Of a stretch of 64,000 nucleotides of DNA, positions 50,905 to 59,130 are shown in pieces. The position numbers and the translations under genes were made by a program. Under the pieces are notes generated by a model, which worked only from the letters and a program-made list of their open reading frames with translations, ran no database searches and was not told the DNA's origin. Within the stretch, counting starts at the first letter, position 1. Every line of letters begins with the position of its first letter. This DNA comes from Clostridiales bacterium (GTDB taxonomy: Bacteria > Bacillota > Clostridia > Oscillospirales > Oscillospiraceae), in assembly GCA_019415645.1 (NCBI GenBank), contig DXYV01000005.1, forward strand, positions 1 through 64,000. The letters are read 5' to 3'.

Positions 50905-53046
50905 TTAATCTAAGTGATTGTCTTTTATATACCGTTGAACGAGTTCCATCTTGCGGAGTTCGTTCAATTCTTTGTTAAACGGATTGACCATCCATTTCTT
51001 TAACAACCATCCAACTATCGCAGCAAGGGCAAGATCAATAGCGTAGATGTAATCTCCTACATATGTACCGAAGTATGTTGCCTTTGTCCAATCGAAGAAC
51101 GCAACGGCAAAGTTCCATTTTTCGTCTTTATAAATGAATTGAAGAAGGATAAACAGAACAAAGGCTAATACGAGGAGTGCCAGTAGCACAGGTATTACAT
51201 ATGTCTTGGCAATATACTTGGGCTGTGTTTTTCGCTCTGCATGGGAAAGTATTCTGCCTTGCTTTTGTTTTATCTCCTCGTCCTGCCGTTGAATTGTGCG
51301 GTTACTTTCTGTTAACGCAGTATCTTTCTCATCGATTTTGTCTTGTAGCGCTTTCCCTTCGATGCCATATCGTGAAACATCTGCTTGGAGAGCAACAATA
51401 GTGGCGTCCTTCTTGCGTAGCTCTTCGTCCAAGTAATTCTGGCTTATTCTCTGGACTTTTTCATAAAGATCCATGTCAGAGGTACTATTCTTGATCACAT
51501 TCTGGAAGTCATCACTAAAAACAGCTTCGACAAGATGCTCCTGTGCGCTGATATCTTCAGTAATGGAACTAATACCAGACAATATAATGTGAGCATTTTC
51601 AGGAGAAACCCGTTTGGATGATGGCCTGATGTTGATAAAGCTCACAAAGCTGTCATAGTCGTTATCTGAGCGGCCACAAGTTTTAAGCAATATCAAGAAT
51701 AACTGGCTGGGATATACAACAACCGGATATTCGCCGTCAAGTCGGTTCATATCCCAAAGGCGAAGTGCTCTATCAGAGGATGCAAGAAAAATATCCTTAT
51801 CTGCTGATTTTTCTCGAAGCAACTCTATGTACCGAACAACTGTTGCGTCATGACTATCGCGATTGGAGTAATGGTAGTCATCAGCTAAATAATCCGCCTT
51901 GATTCCTTGCTTTACACTTTTAATAGATGCCGAATATCTGTTTCGCACATCCTTGAATTCACCAGAGTGGTATATTGTTCCGGGAATTTTCACATCATCC
52001 TCTATGCCAAAATCCTTAATCAGTTTAAGATAAAGCGATTTGATATGTGCAACAAAATACTTCAGAGACATTTGAGAGTGCTCTTGTCTCCAGTTCTCAT
52101 AAAACGCAAATATGCTGTAGTCTGCAATTTCCTCGTATGCACCAGAATAAATATCGCCCCGGGGATAATATTCCATTTGAGACACATAATAACCAATTGT
52201 GTCAAAAAACTCAGTTCTTGTTGAATGGGAAATAAGCAGTTTGAGCTTTGCTTGTTTACACTTGCGAAGAAATGTCGTAACGACATTCTGTCTGGATACA
52301 CCATTGATCCCCAATGCTCTAAAAATTACATTGGTGTCCAAATAGATTTCACGCCGGCGAATAAAACCTTTCAAGAGACTATTGGGCGAATCTCCGTTAA
52401 TGAGCAAACAATATTCCAAGCAACAATATACAAGGTTTCCCAACGCTGCGTTTTTAGCAATGTTGTCCCATGCTAAAAAATCATGAACAAGTTGTTTTTC
52501 TGCATCGGAAAGGCAGGATACATCCACTGATAACTCACTGCTTGAAAATTGTGTCCCATCTTTCCCCGCCAACAGTACCCGATAAGAGTTGATGTTAGTA
52601 GTTGTTAGCTCGTAAAGGTAAACATGTATGGCGCTTTTGCACTTTTCCGGGTTGGCAATTTCCTTTTCCGTGATGAACGCATCAATAAAGCTGTCGATGT
52701 TATTTTTCTGTGCTTCTTCACATTCTGAATAAGCTGATTGGGTAAGGCAAACCGCTTTTTCATCGTCTTTTGTAATAGCTTGAAATACCCCTTTGGTTTT
52801 TCGAAGTATATTATCAACTTCATCCTCAGAAATGTGGTATTTATAGATTTCTAATAACTTGGAAATGATCTCACTCTTGGTCAAATAATCATTCCCAGTT
52901 GCGACAAACATACACTTGATGATTTGGAGTTGAATTTCAGCATCAGACACTACATCGTTGCTTTCCGAATATATGGCTGCAGCAAGACGGAAAATGTCTT
53001 TTTGCATTGCAACGTCATTTTTTAAGGGAGCTGATAATACGCTCAT
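50905..53046 (-). CDS. membrane-anchored PIN-like nuclease candidate in the R-M operon
   Basis: This 713-residue protein is not a known R-M subunit. Residues 15-105 look like a helical, winged-helix-type domain. Residues 232-450 resemble a PIN-like nuclease: IYLDTNVIFRALG (D237), HSTRTEFFDT (E279), SHDATVVRYIELL (D400) and FLASSDRALRLWD (D425), at the usual positions of the four acidic PIN residues. A coiled coil follows (about 535-600, EGKALQDKIDEKDTALTESN), then two membrane helices (about 615-638 and 660-680) and a short basic/acidic cytoplasmic end. It sits 13 bp after hsdS and 12 bp before hsdR. An RNase effector tied to R-M status is an inference. Confidence 0.7.
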   Translation of the reverse strand: MSVLSAPLKNDVAMQKDIFRLAAAIYSESNDVVSDAEIQLQIIKCMFVATGNDYLTKSEIISKLLEIYKYHISEDEVDNILRKTKGVFQAITKDDEKAVCLTQSAYSECEEAQKNNIDSFIDAFITEKEIANPEKCKSAIHVYLYELTTTNINSYRVLLAGKDGTQFSSSELSVDVSCLSDAEKQLVHDFLAWDNIAKNAALGNLVYCCLEYCLLINGDSPNSLLKGFIRRREIYLDTNVIFRALGINGVSRQNVVTTFLRKCKQAKLKLLISHSTRTEFFDTIGYYVSQMEYYPRGDIYSGAYEEIADYSIFAFYENWRQEHSQMSLKYFVAHIKSLYLKLIKDFGIEDDVKIPGTIYHSGEFKDVRNRYSASIKSVKQGIKADYLADDYHYSNRDSHDATVVRYIELLREKSADKDIFLASSDRALRLWDMNRLDGEYPVVVYPSQLFLILLKTCGRSDNDYDSFVSFINIRPSSKRVSPENAHIILSGISSITEDISAQEHLVEAVFSDDFQNVIKNSTSDMDLYEKVQRISQNYLDEELRKKDATIVALQADVSRYGIEGKALQDKIDEKDTALTESNRTIQRQDEEIKQKQGRILSHAERKTQPKYIAKTYVIPVLLALLVLAFVLFILLQFIYKDEKWNFAVAFFDWTKATYFGTYVGDYIYAIDLALAAIVGWLLKKWMVNPFNKELNELRKMELVQRYIKDNHLD

Positions 53047-53059
53047 TTTTCTCTCTCCT

Positions 53060-54325
53060 TTACACCAACCTAACCTTTCCCGCCAGGAGTTGTTGCATCA
53101 TACCCTGCTTGACTTGGCGGTATTTTGCGAGCTTTTGCTCCAATTCCGCAATTTCATCGTCCATATCAGACAGAATACAAGAAATTGCTCGTTGCTCCTC
53201 ATATTTTGGCACAATCAGTTTTGTCTGTGCGATGCTTGCCTTACTGATAGAAGAAACCTTTGTACCAACAATAAAGGGCAAAAGCTGATCGTGGTAACAT
53301 GCCGCATTCAGGTAATAGCCCAGAAATTTTACAGCGAAGCGCACTTTCGGTCTGCACAGCAGGGTGTGCTGTCCGGCCAAAACAGGGCATTCCACATTGA
53401 TAACTTCAAGCGCCTTTCCAACGGTTTCATCTTCCGCGGTATCAGCAATAACAACATCGCCGGATTGCAGATAGCATTTTTCAGCAAAGCGGCTTAGATC
53501 AATTTCTTTTTTGATGTACGGAATTTCATTGCTATCGGCACTGATATAGGTTCCAAATTTAGTGAGTATATCGCCATAGTGGATGTTTTTGACCTTGCCG
53601 CTAACCGATAGCTGTGCCCTGGTAAAAGCATTGTTGGAGATGAAATCAAATAGGTCACCAAACACAAATGTTTCCCATTCACCAGAGAATCCTGGCAGGC
53701 GGTGTTTGCCGGTCAGAAGTTCCTGCATCACCCCCTGCTTAATGGCTTTTTTCTTGGCTATCAGCTTTTCGGTAAGGGCAAGTAGGTGGTCAATATCTGT
53801 TAAGACTTTTGCAATTCTTTTTTGCTCGTCTACTGTTTCCGGCAGATAAAACTCTAATGCACACAGTATTTTCTCATTCAATCCTGCCATGGTTGTACCG
53901 TATGAACTTTGTATGAGAAACTGCTTGGTTGATGGACTTTGGAACAAATACAGCATCAAATCAGGGCTGACTATATTTTGATCAAATCTAATCCGAATGC
54001 CATCAGATCCCAGAAAGTAACGTTCTAAACCAATAGGAATAAGAGCAGAACGTTCAACGCTTCCCTTGCGTGCAAAAACAATGTCCTTCTCGGATAAGGC
54101 ATATTTTCTCAACCGAGAATAAGTGCCATCTGTAATGCAAGGAGTTTCGGCTGTTATCCGAATGAATCCTTCTCGAATCTCACGAACTGAAATGATTGGA
54201 ATCCCATAATCCACAAATTCACTTGCGCTAAGCACTGTTCCAAAGGGGCCTGTTTGAATTGTAGTCTTTGTCCGTGAAATCAACTCGCCTATAGTCCACT
54301 TCTTCCATTTTTGAGCATTTACCAT
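53060..54325 (-). CDS. hsdS: type I restriction-modification specificity subunit
   Basis: This 421-residue DNA-recognition subunit has two target-recognition domains (about 10-160 and 225-370). They are separated and closed by conserved helices that repeat: KKKAIKQGVMQELLTGKHRL and KYRQVKQGMMQQLLAGKVRL. It would set the target half-sites for both HsdM and HsdR. It overlaps the hsdM stop by 7 bases. Only one full hsdS is present in the window, so no shufflon-type inversion partner is visible. Confidence 0.95.
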   Translation of the reverse strand: MVNAQKWKKWTIGELISRTKTTIQTGPFGTVLSASEFVDYGIPIISVREIREGFIRITAETPCITDGTYSRLRKYALSEKDIVFARKGSVERSALIPIGLERYFLGSDGIRIRFDQNIVSPDLMLYLFQSPSTKQFLIQSSYGTTMAGLNEKILCALEFYLPETVDEQKRIAKVLTDIDHLLALTEKLIAKKKAIKQGVMQELLTGKHRLPGFSGEWETFVFGDLFDFISNNAFTRAQLSVSGKVKNIHYGDILTKFGTYISADSNEIPYIKKEIDLSRFAEKCYLQSGDVVIADTAEDETVGKALEVINVECPVLAGQHTLLCRPKVRFAVKFLGYYLNAACYHDQLLPFIVGTKVSSISKASIAQTKLIVPKYEEQRAISCILSDMDDEIAELEQKLAKYRQVKQGMMQQLLAGKVRLV

Positions 54326-56769
54326 ACAAATCCCATCCTTTTCAGATGAGCCTTGACCTTGGACTCATAATCAGCAACAGCGGCAGATAGTTCCGGCAGG
54401 GTATCCTCATACCGCTCCACCAGTTCCACAATACGGTTGGTCATCTGGTGGGAAGTGGTGACATACAGCGCCTTGATTCCTTCAAAGATGGTGGCATACC
54501 ATTTGCGGTTTACCAATAGATCCAGAATCTCTTCATCGGTCAGCAAAGCATACTTTGCCCGAACCTTTTCCTCCAATTCGGCGTTCATTTCCTTGACGGC
54601 CTTATTCTGCTTGGAAAGGGAATCCGTCAAGTCCACAAATTGCCTCAGTAGCGTATATTCCTCTCCCTTGGGATCAGTCTTTTTCAGCACCTTCAAACGG
54701 GCGGCGACAGCTTTAGCGTCTACCTTATCCTTATCGTTGAGGTGTTCTTTCAGATATCCGTCATCGCCGGTCTGCTCCTCCACGAACTCGGCCAGTCTGC
54801 TCTGGGTCTCTTCGGCAATGACCTGCGCCTCATTGATTTTCTTGCGTTCGGGGGCAAAGAACACGGACTCAATCAGTGCCCGAGGCAGCAAAACACCCTC
54901 CCAACCAATGACCTTTTCCTGCCCCTTTTTCTTGCCGGAGGTGTATTCCCCCATGATGTTTTCCCATGTCCGGGCGACGCCATAGCCGTCCACCGACACA
55001 AGATAAACATCGTCGCCCATGACTTCGTGCCAGTAGGAAAGCAGCACTTCGTAGACATCGTACTTATCCACCAGCTCCAGACCATCGAAACAGCCAATCA
55101 ACTGCTCTGACAGCTCCACGATATAAGGCTTGACTTCCGTATCTTCATCAATGCTCCGGAGGCCGGAATCCACCATCTGCATCCACGCGTCAAATGCATT
55201 GTCGATGCGCTCGGCGTAGGCAGAAAACTCAGGGTCGTTATAGACCTCATTGCGGATATTCTCTTTGGGAATGTTCAGCTGATAATAGCCATCCCGCATC
55301 TGAGAAAACAGCTTGCTTTTCAGGCCGGGGAACAGCGCCCAATACTTCTTCATGGAATCCACATCCGTCGCAGGAATACCGCCATGTAGATGTCCGTCAA
55401 TGTCCTGCAAATCTTCCGGAGTGGAACTGTCAATGTAACGGGGGATATTCAGGTTATATTCGTTTTTCTTCTTGATTTCGTCATTGGGGACGAAACGGGC
55501 ATACTTGGAATCATCTGTGATTTGCTGATTGAATGTGGTGACGATTTTATAGATGTCCCGCTCACGCAGGCGGTTCTTGTTGCCATCCTTAACAAAGTCA
55601 TGGCTGGCATCAATCATAAAGATACCTTTGCGCTCGGCAGCATCAGCCTTATCGATAATAATAATACAGGCAGGGATGCCGGTGCCATAGAACAGGTTGG
55701 CGGGTAAGCCGATAATGCCCTTGATATAGCCCTTATCGATAATGGCCTTACGGATAGTTGCTTCCGCATTGCCACGGAACAGAACACCGTGGGGAAGAAT
55801 GACCGCAGCCTTGCCAGTGCTTTTCAAGGACTTTAAAATATGGAGTAGCCACGCAAAGTCGCCGTTCTTTTCAGGCGGTCTGTCACCATAGCCATCAAAG
55901 CGGCCATAGTCCTTAAGACCATCCGTCCAGTTTTTCAGAGAGAACGGTGGATTGGCCACCGCGAAGTCGAATCGCTTCAGCACCTCATCATCGGAGCCTT
56001 CTTCAAAATAGTGGGGTGAAGAGAATGTGTTTCCCGCTTTGATCTCACCTGCAGCTTTATTGTGCAGAACAAGGTTCATCTTGGCAAGGCCAGCGGTCGT
56101 CACTTCCTTTTCTTGTCCCCAAATGGCAATCTCAAAGGGCGCTTCATCCGCTGCGCGAATCAGAAGTGAACCGGATCCGCAGGCAGGGTCATACACGGAG
56201 TAACCCTCGTCGCGCTCTTCGATGCTGTCGATACCGATCACTTTGGCAAGAATACGGGAGACTTCGGCCGGTGTATAGAACTGGCCCTTGCTCTTGCCAC
56301 TTTCCGTGGCAAAATGACGCATCAGATACTCATAGGCATCGCCAAGAATATCATCGCCGCCAGCCTTATTCTTTTTAAAATTGAATTCGTCACGCTGGAA
56401 AATGGCAATCAAGCCAGTGAGCTTATCCACCATTTCTTTGCCGCTGCCCAACTTGGCCTCATCATTGAAATGGGCATTGTCGATTACGCCTCGGAGATTG
56501 TTCTCTCCGGCTTCTGCCAACTTGGCAATGACCTTATCCATTTCTTCACCGATATTTTTATTGCCCTTCAATGCAACCAAATCGTCGAAACTGCCGCCTT
56601 CGGGAACCGTAATATCGGCATATTTTACGCCCTTAAACTTGTCCGTAACATATTTCACGAACAGCAGGGTCAGGATATAGTCTTTATACTGAGAGGCGTC
56701 CATGCCGCCCCTCAGTTTATCGCAGCTCGCCCAAAGGGAACTGTACAGCTCATTTTTCTTTATTGCCAT
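54319..56769 (-). CDS. hsdM: type I restriction-modification N6-adenine methyltransferase subunit
   Basis: This 816-residue protein methylates adenine in the HsdS target. The SAM site is DPACGSGS (194-201) and the catalytic motif NPPF (273-276), with the HsdM N-terminal helical domain before them (SSLWASCDKLRGGMDASQYK). The core ends near residue 520. The remaining 300 residues (LSEQLIGCFDGLELVDKYDV onward) make it longer than the roughly 500-residue EcoKI type but resemble the long-HsdM subgroup. The ATG at 56767-56769 has GGAGG ten bases upstream, and an extension of 13 codons is rejected. A promoter candidate lies at 56815-56843. Confidence 0.95.
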   Translation of the reverse strand: MAIKKNELYSSLWASCDKLRGGMDASQYKDYILTLLFVKYVTDKFKGVKYADITVPEGGSFDDLVALKGNKNIGEEMDKVIAKLAEAGENNLRGVIDNAHFNDEAKLGSGKEMVDKLTGLIAIFQRDEFNFKKNKAGGDDILGDAYEYLMRHFATESGKSKGQFYTPAEVSRILAKVIGIDSIEERDEGYSVYDPACGSGSLLIRAADEAPFEIAIWGQEKEVTTAGLAKMNLVLHNKAAGEIKAGNTFSSPHYFEEGSDDEVLKRFDFAVANPPFSLKNWTDGLKDYGRFDGYGDRPPEKNGDFAWLLHILKSLKSTGKAAVILPHGVLFRGNAEATIRKAIIDKGYIKGIIGLPANLFYGTGIPACIIIIDKADAAERKGIFMIDASHDFVKDGNKNRLRERDIYKIVTTFNQQITDDSKYARFVPNDEIKKKNEYNLNIPRYIDSSTPEDLQDIDGHLHGGIPATDVDSMKKYWALFPGLKSKLFSQMRDGYYQLNIPKENIRNEVYNDPEFSAYAERIDNAFDAWMQMVDSGLRSIDEDTEVKPYIVELSEQLIGCFDGLELVDKYDVYEVLLSYWHEVMGDDVYLVSVDGYGVARTWENIMGEYTSGKKKGQEKVIGWEGVLLPRALIESVFFAPERKKINEAQVIAEETQSRLAEFVEEQTGDDGYLKEHLNDKDKVDAKAVAARLKVLKKTDPKGEEYTLLRQFVDLTDSLSKQNKAVKEMNAELEEKVRAKYALLTDEEILDLLVNRKWYATIFEGIKALYVTTSHQMTNRIVELVERYEDTLPELSAAVADYESKVKAHLKRMGFVW

Positions 56770-56814
56770 CTTGGCAAATCCTCCTTGATTCAGGGAATTT
56801 CCCCCCAAATGAAA

Positions 56815-56843
56815 GCTATAAACTTTAAACTTAACTTTGCCAA
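56815..56843 (-). promoter_or_regulatory. predicted promoter of the hsd operon
   Basis: On the minus strand TTGGCA (56838-56843) and TATAGC (56815-56820) are 17 bp apart. A small dyad, TAACTT (56832-56837) and AAGTTA (56842-56847), spans the -35 box. It lies between the AAA/DUF4143 gene and hsdM. Confidence 0.55.
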
Positions 56844-56850
56844 GTTAGCA

Positions 56851-58128
56851 TTAAGGTTTAAGTGCAGTAATCGGCACAACGAACACCCCATCTGACCGCA
56901 GATAAGCGGCATTTGCCATACCGCACAGCACGCAGAGAACCGCAGGAGGCTTTCCCTTAGGATCTTCCGAAATCTGCTTTTTGATCTCCAGCAAGTTAGC
57001 TGCAGCAGCGTCAATCTGGTTGGCACCCAGTTTGATTTCAAAAGCGCACCACTGGCCGTCAGGCAGTTCGATGACAGCATCGATTTCCTGATTTTTATAA
57101 TCCTGATAGTGGTACAGATTTGCCCCGAAAGATTCCGCATAGATTCGAAGGTCACGTTCGCAGAGCGCTTCAAACAGGAAACCGAGCGTCTCCAAATCGC
57201 CCATCAGTCCAGCAGGGGTAGCTTTCAGCAAAGCACAGGCCAGAGAAGGGTCGGAGAAGTGCCGCTTTTCAGCCTGTTTAATACGGACGGAGGAACGGAT
57301 GCCAGATGAGAATGGCGGCTGATTGTCCGTAATAAACAACCGCTTAAAAATATCCAGATAGGCAGACACCGTATTGGAGTCAATATCCTCGTCATCTACT
57401 GCCTTAATGTCTTTCATTAAAGTCTTATTGGTGACAGTGGTGCTTTCGTTACGGGCCAGAGAGCGCAACAGCAAGCGCATCTTGGATGTATCGCGCTTCA
57501 CACCGTCGATGCGGTACACGTCATCGTCGATAACAGCATTGAGATATTCCAAAGGAAGCAGAGCAGCCTGCTCAATAGGCAATCCCAAACTGCCAGGCCA
57601 TCCGCCGCGAATAATCAGCTCGATCAGTTTTTTCAGATCCATCTCGCCGGTTAATGCAGGGGCCAACTCGCCGTGGCACAGTTTTTCCAAGGAAACCTTT
57701 CCGCAGGAATCTCCAGACTCGTATAGGGACATGGGACGCATCCGCAACTTGGCAATACGGCCTGCACCGCTGTGCAGGATGCCTTTATGGTTCGGAGTAG
57801 CAGAACCGGTCAGAATGAATTGTCCTTTTTCCGCAACCTGATCCACCTTGTACCGCACGGCATCCCAAATAGGAGGAACTTCCTGCCATTCGTCGATTAA
57901 GCGCGGAGTTTCACCGTCCAGAACCAGAGCAGGAGACAATTCGGCCAGTTGGCGGTTCTGGAAGTTATTGGCGGGATCGCCAATATAGATTTCGCTTTTG
58001 CTGTGATAAGAGGATGTCCAGGTCTTTCCACACCACTTGGGACCCTCAATGCAAACGGCGCCAAAGGCCGACAGATATTCCTTAACCTTTGTATCAATAA
58101 CGCGGGGTTTATAGTTCTGCTTATCCAT
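56851..58128 (-). CDS. AAA ATPase with DUF4143 domain
   Basis: This 425-residue protein has an N-terminal AAA domain with Walker A GPKWCGKT (29-36) and the LIDEWQEVPPIWDAVRYKVD Walker B/sensor region. A winged-helix part follows, then a C-terminal DUF4143 with a PD-(D/E)xK-like core: QEIDAVIELPDGQWCAFEIK. This family is very common in bacteria and mobile elements, but its role is unclear. It lies directly upstream of hsdM on the same strand. The ATG at 58126-58128 is preceded by GAGGTG. Transcription starts from a promoter covered by iterated repeats. Confidence 0.85.
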   Translation of the reverse strand: MDKQNYKPRVIDTKVKEYLSAFGAVCIEGPKWCGKTWTSSYHSKSEIYIGDPANNFQNRQLAELSPALVLDGETPRLIDEWQEVPPIWDAVRYKVDQVAEKGQFILTGSATPNHKGILHSGAGRIAKLRMRPMSLYESGDSCGKVSLEKLCHGELAPALTGEMDLKKLIELIIRGGWPGSLGLPIEQAALLPLEYLNAVIDDDVYRIDGVKRDTSKMRLLLRSLARNESTTVTNKTLMKDIKAVDDEDIDSNTVSAYLDIFKRLFITDNQPPFSSGIRSSVRIKQAEKRHFSDPSLACALLKATPAGLMGDLETLGFLFEALCERDLRIYAESFGANLYHYQDYKNQEIDAVIELPDGQWCAFEIKLGANQIDAAAANLLEIKKQISEDPKGKPPAVLCVLCGMANAAYLRSDGVFVVPITALKP

Positions 58129-58158
58129 AAACACTCACCTCGACTATAAACTGAGTCT

Positions 58159-58187
58159 ATTATAGTCCATTCAGCTGAATTTTACAA
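58159..58187 (-). promoter_or_regulatory. promoter of the AAA/DUF4143 gene
   Basis: On the minus strand TTGTAA (58182-58187) and TATAAT (58159-58164) are 17 bp apart. One operator-like repeat (58169-58180) fills the spacer between the boxes. Confidence 0.8.
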
Positions 58188-58226
58188 CTACATTCAGTTG
58201 GATTTTTGCTTTTCGTTCAGTTGAAT
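58169..58226. promoter_or_regulatory. three operator-like repeats at 23-bp spacing
   Basis: ATTCAGCTGAAT (58169-58180), ATTCAGTTGGAT (58192-58203) and GTTCAGTTGAAT (58215-58226) are three related 12-mers. The first is a perfect palindrome and the others are near-palindromes. Starts are exactly 23 bp apart, about two helical turns, so a regulator could bind all on one face. The first sits between -10 and -35 and the second just upstream of -35. Confidence 0.75.
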
Positions 58227-58251
58227 TTCCGCCTTCCAACCAATCAACTTT

Positions 58252-59130
58252 CTATCTCAAGTTTGGTGTATAATCTGCCTTCACCAGGTAACGCCCGATG
58301 CCATATCCGGAGTCGCTACGTTCAAACACTTCTTTCGGCAGAGTTGGCAGATACTTTCGCCCGAAAGCTGTACCAAAGCATGCCTCGAAGTTGGTTGTCG
58401 GCAGCACGACCCAGTCGGTATCGTCCTGCCTGTGCGCCATGTAATAGAGAACCAGCGCTTTTATGACTTCCAGTGGAATCTCCTTTGGCGTGACCGCACG
58501 CAGCTTTTCCAGATACTCCGGCGGCAGCTCATGTTCCGCGTTTTGCAGTGGCCCCAGCTCCAGCGCATCGGCAAGCACATCGTCGAAACGTAGGACCCAT
58601 GCGCCCTTGGTATTCTCAGAAAACAGCGGCACCTGGAACTGAATCACCTTGCTGCGCCAAGCAGTGTCGAACTTGGCCTCTATGACCTCTGCCTTTGGTA
58701 TGACCGTCTTGCGAACCTTATCAGGATCGTTCAGCACAAAGCGGGCAAGACGGTGAACATGGCGGTGGAACCAGCCGCTGCCGTCAGCGTCCACCAGTTC
58801 AGGAAACATTACATGCAGCTCTTCAAAATGGCTCTTATTCGGCCGCGCCTTTTTGGGCGCGGCTTTTTTGCTGTCCGGAACACTGCACCAGGCACACAGA
58901 GCCTTGCTTACATAATCCAGGCGCTCCCTTGGGTCACTGTCGAGAATATTGCCGTCTACATCATGGTACATATACCCGCGGGCGATGATGGTCAGAACTC
59001 GGGCCAGACCCTTGAACTCCAAAATGGTGGTAAAGGTGAAGCGGCCCATATAGGCGGTGTCGTTTTTACTCTTGGCGGTATAGCTTACAGCCCCGGTGTA
59101 GTCCAGAAATTCCTGCCACTCATTCAGCAT
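58252..59130 (-). CDS. hypothetical protein, partner of the polymerase-like gene
   Basis: This 292-residue soluble protein is not recognised. It has a hydrophobic N-terminal segment (FKGLARVLTIIARGYMYHDV), a basic patch (KKAAPKKARPNK at about 88-99) and a C-terminal part with DWVVLPTTNFEACFGTAFGR. No catalytic motif is clear. Its start overlaps the end of the polymerase-like gene by 11 bases, so the two are translationally coupled and probably act together, for example as an accessory or template/DNA-binding factor. The gene is followed directly by the repeat-bearing promoter region of the AAA gene. No terminator is obvious. Confidence 0.6.
   Translation of the reverse strand: MLNEWQEFLDYTGAVSYTAKSKNDTAYMGRFTFTTILEFKGLARVLTIIARGYMYHDVDGNILDSDPRERLDYVSKALCAWCSVPDSKKAAPKKARPNKSHFEELHVMFPELVDADGSGWFHRHVHRLARFVLNDPDKVRKTVIPKAEVIEAKFDTAWRSKVIQFQVPLFSENTKGAWVLRFDDVLADALELGPLQNAEHELPPEYLEKLRAVTPKEIPLEVIKALVLYYMAHRQDDTDWVVLPTTNFEACFGTAFGRKYLPTLPKEVFERSDSGYGIGRYLVKADYTPNLR

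Noticed and set aside
49141..50913. A 590-codon open frame on the plus strand
   Set aside because: Antisense to hsdR, which has all nuclease and helicase motifs in the other strand.
53060..54325. hsdS inversion (phase-variation) cassette
   Set aside because: The two helical repeats within HsdS are similar, but no second or partial hsdS or recombinase gene is present in the window.
58169..58226. Possible CRISPR or iteron array
   Set aside because: Only three 12-bp units with 11-bp gaps that overlap promoter boxes; too short for CRISPR and better explained as operators. Iterons of a replication origin are not fully excluded.
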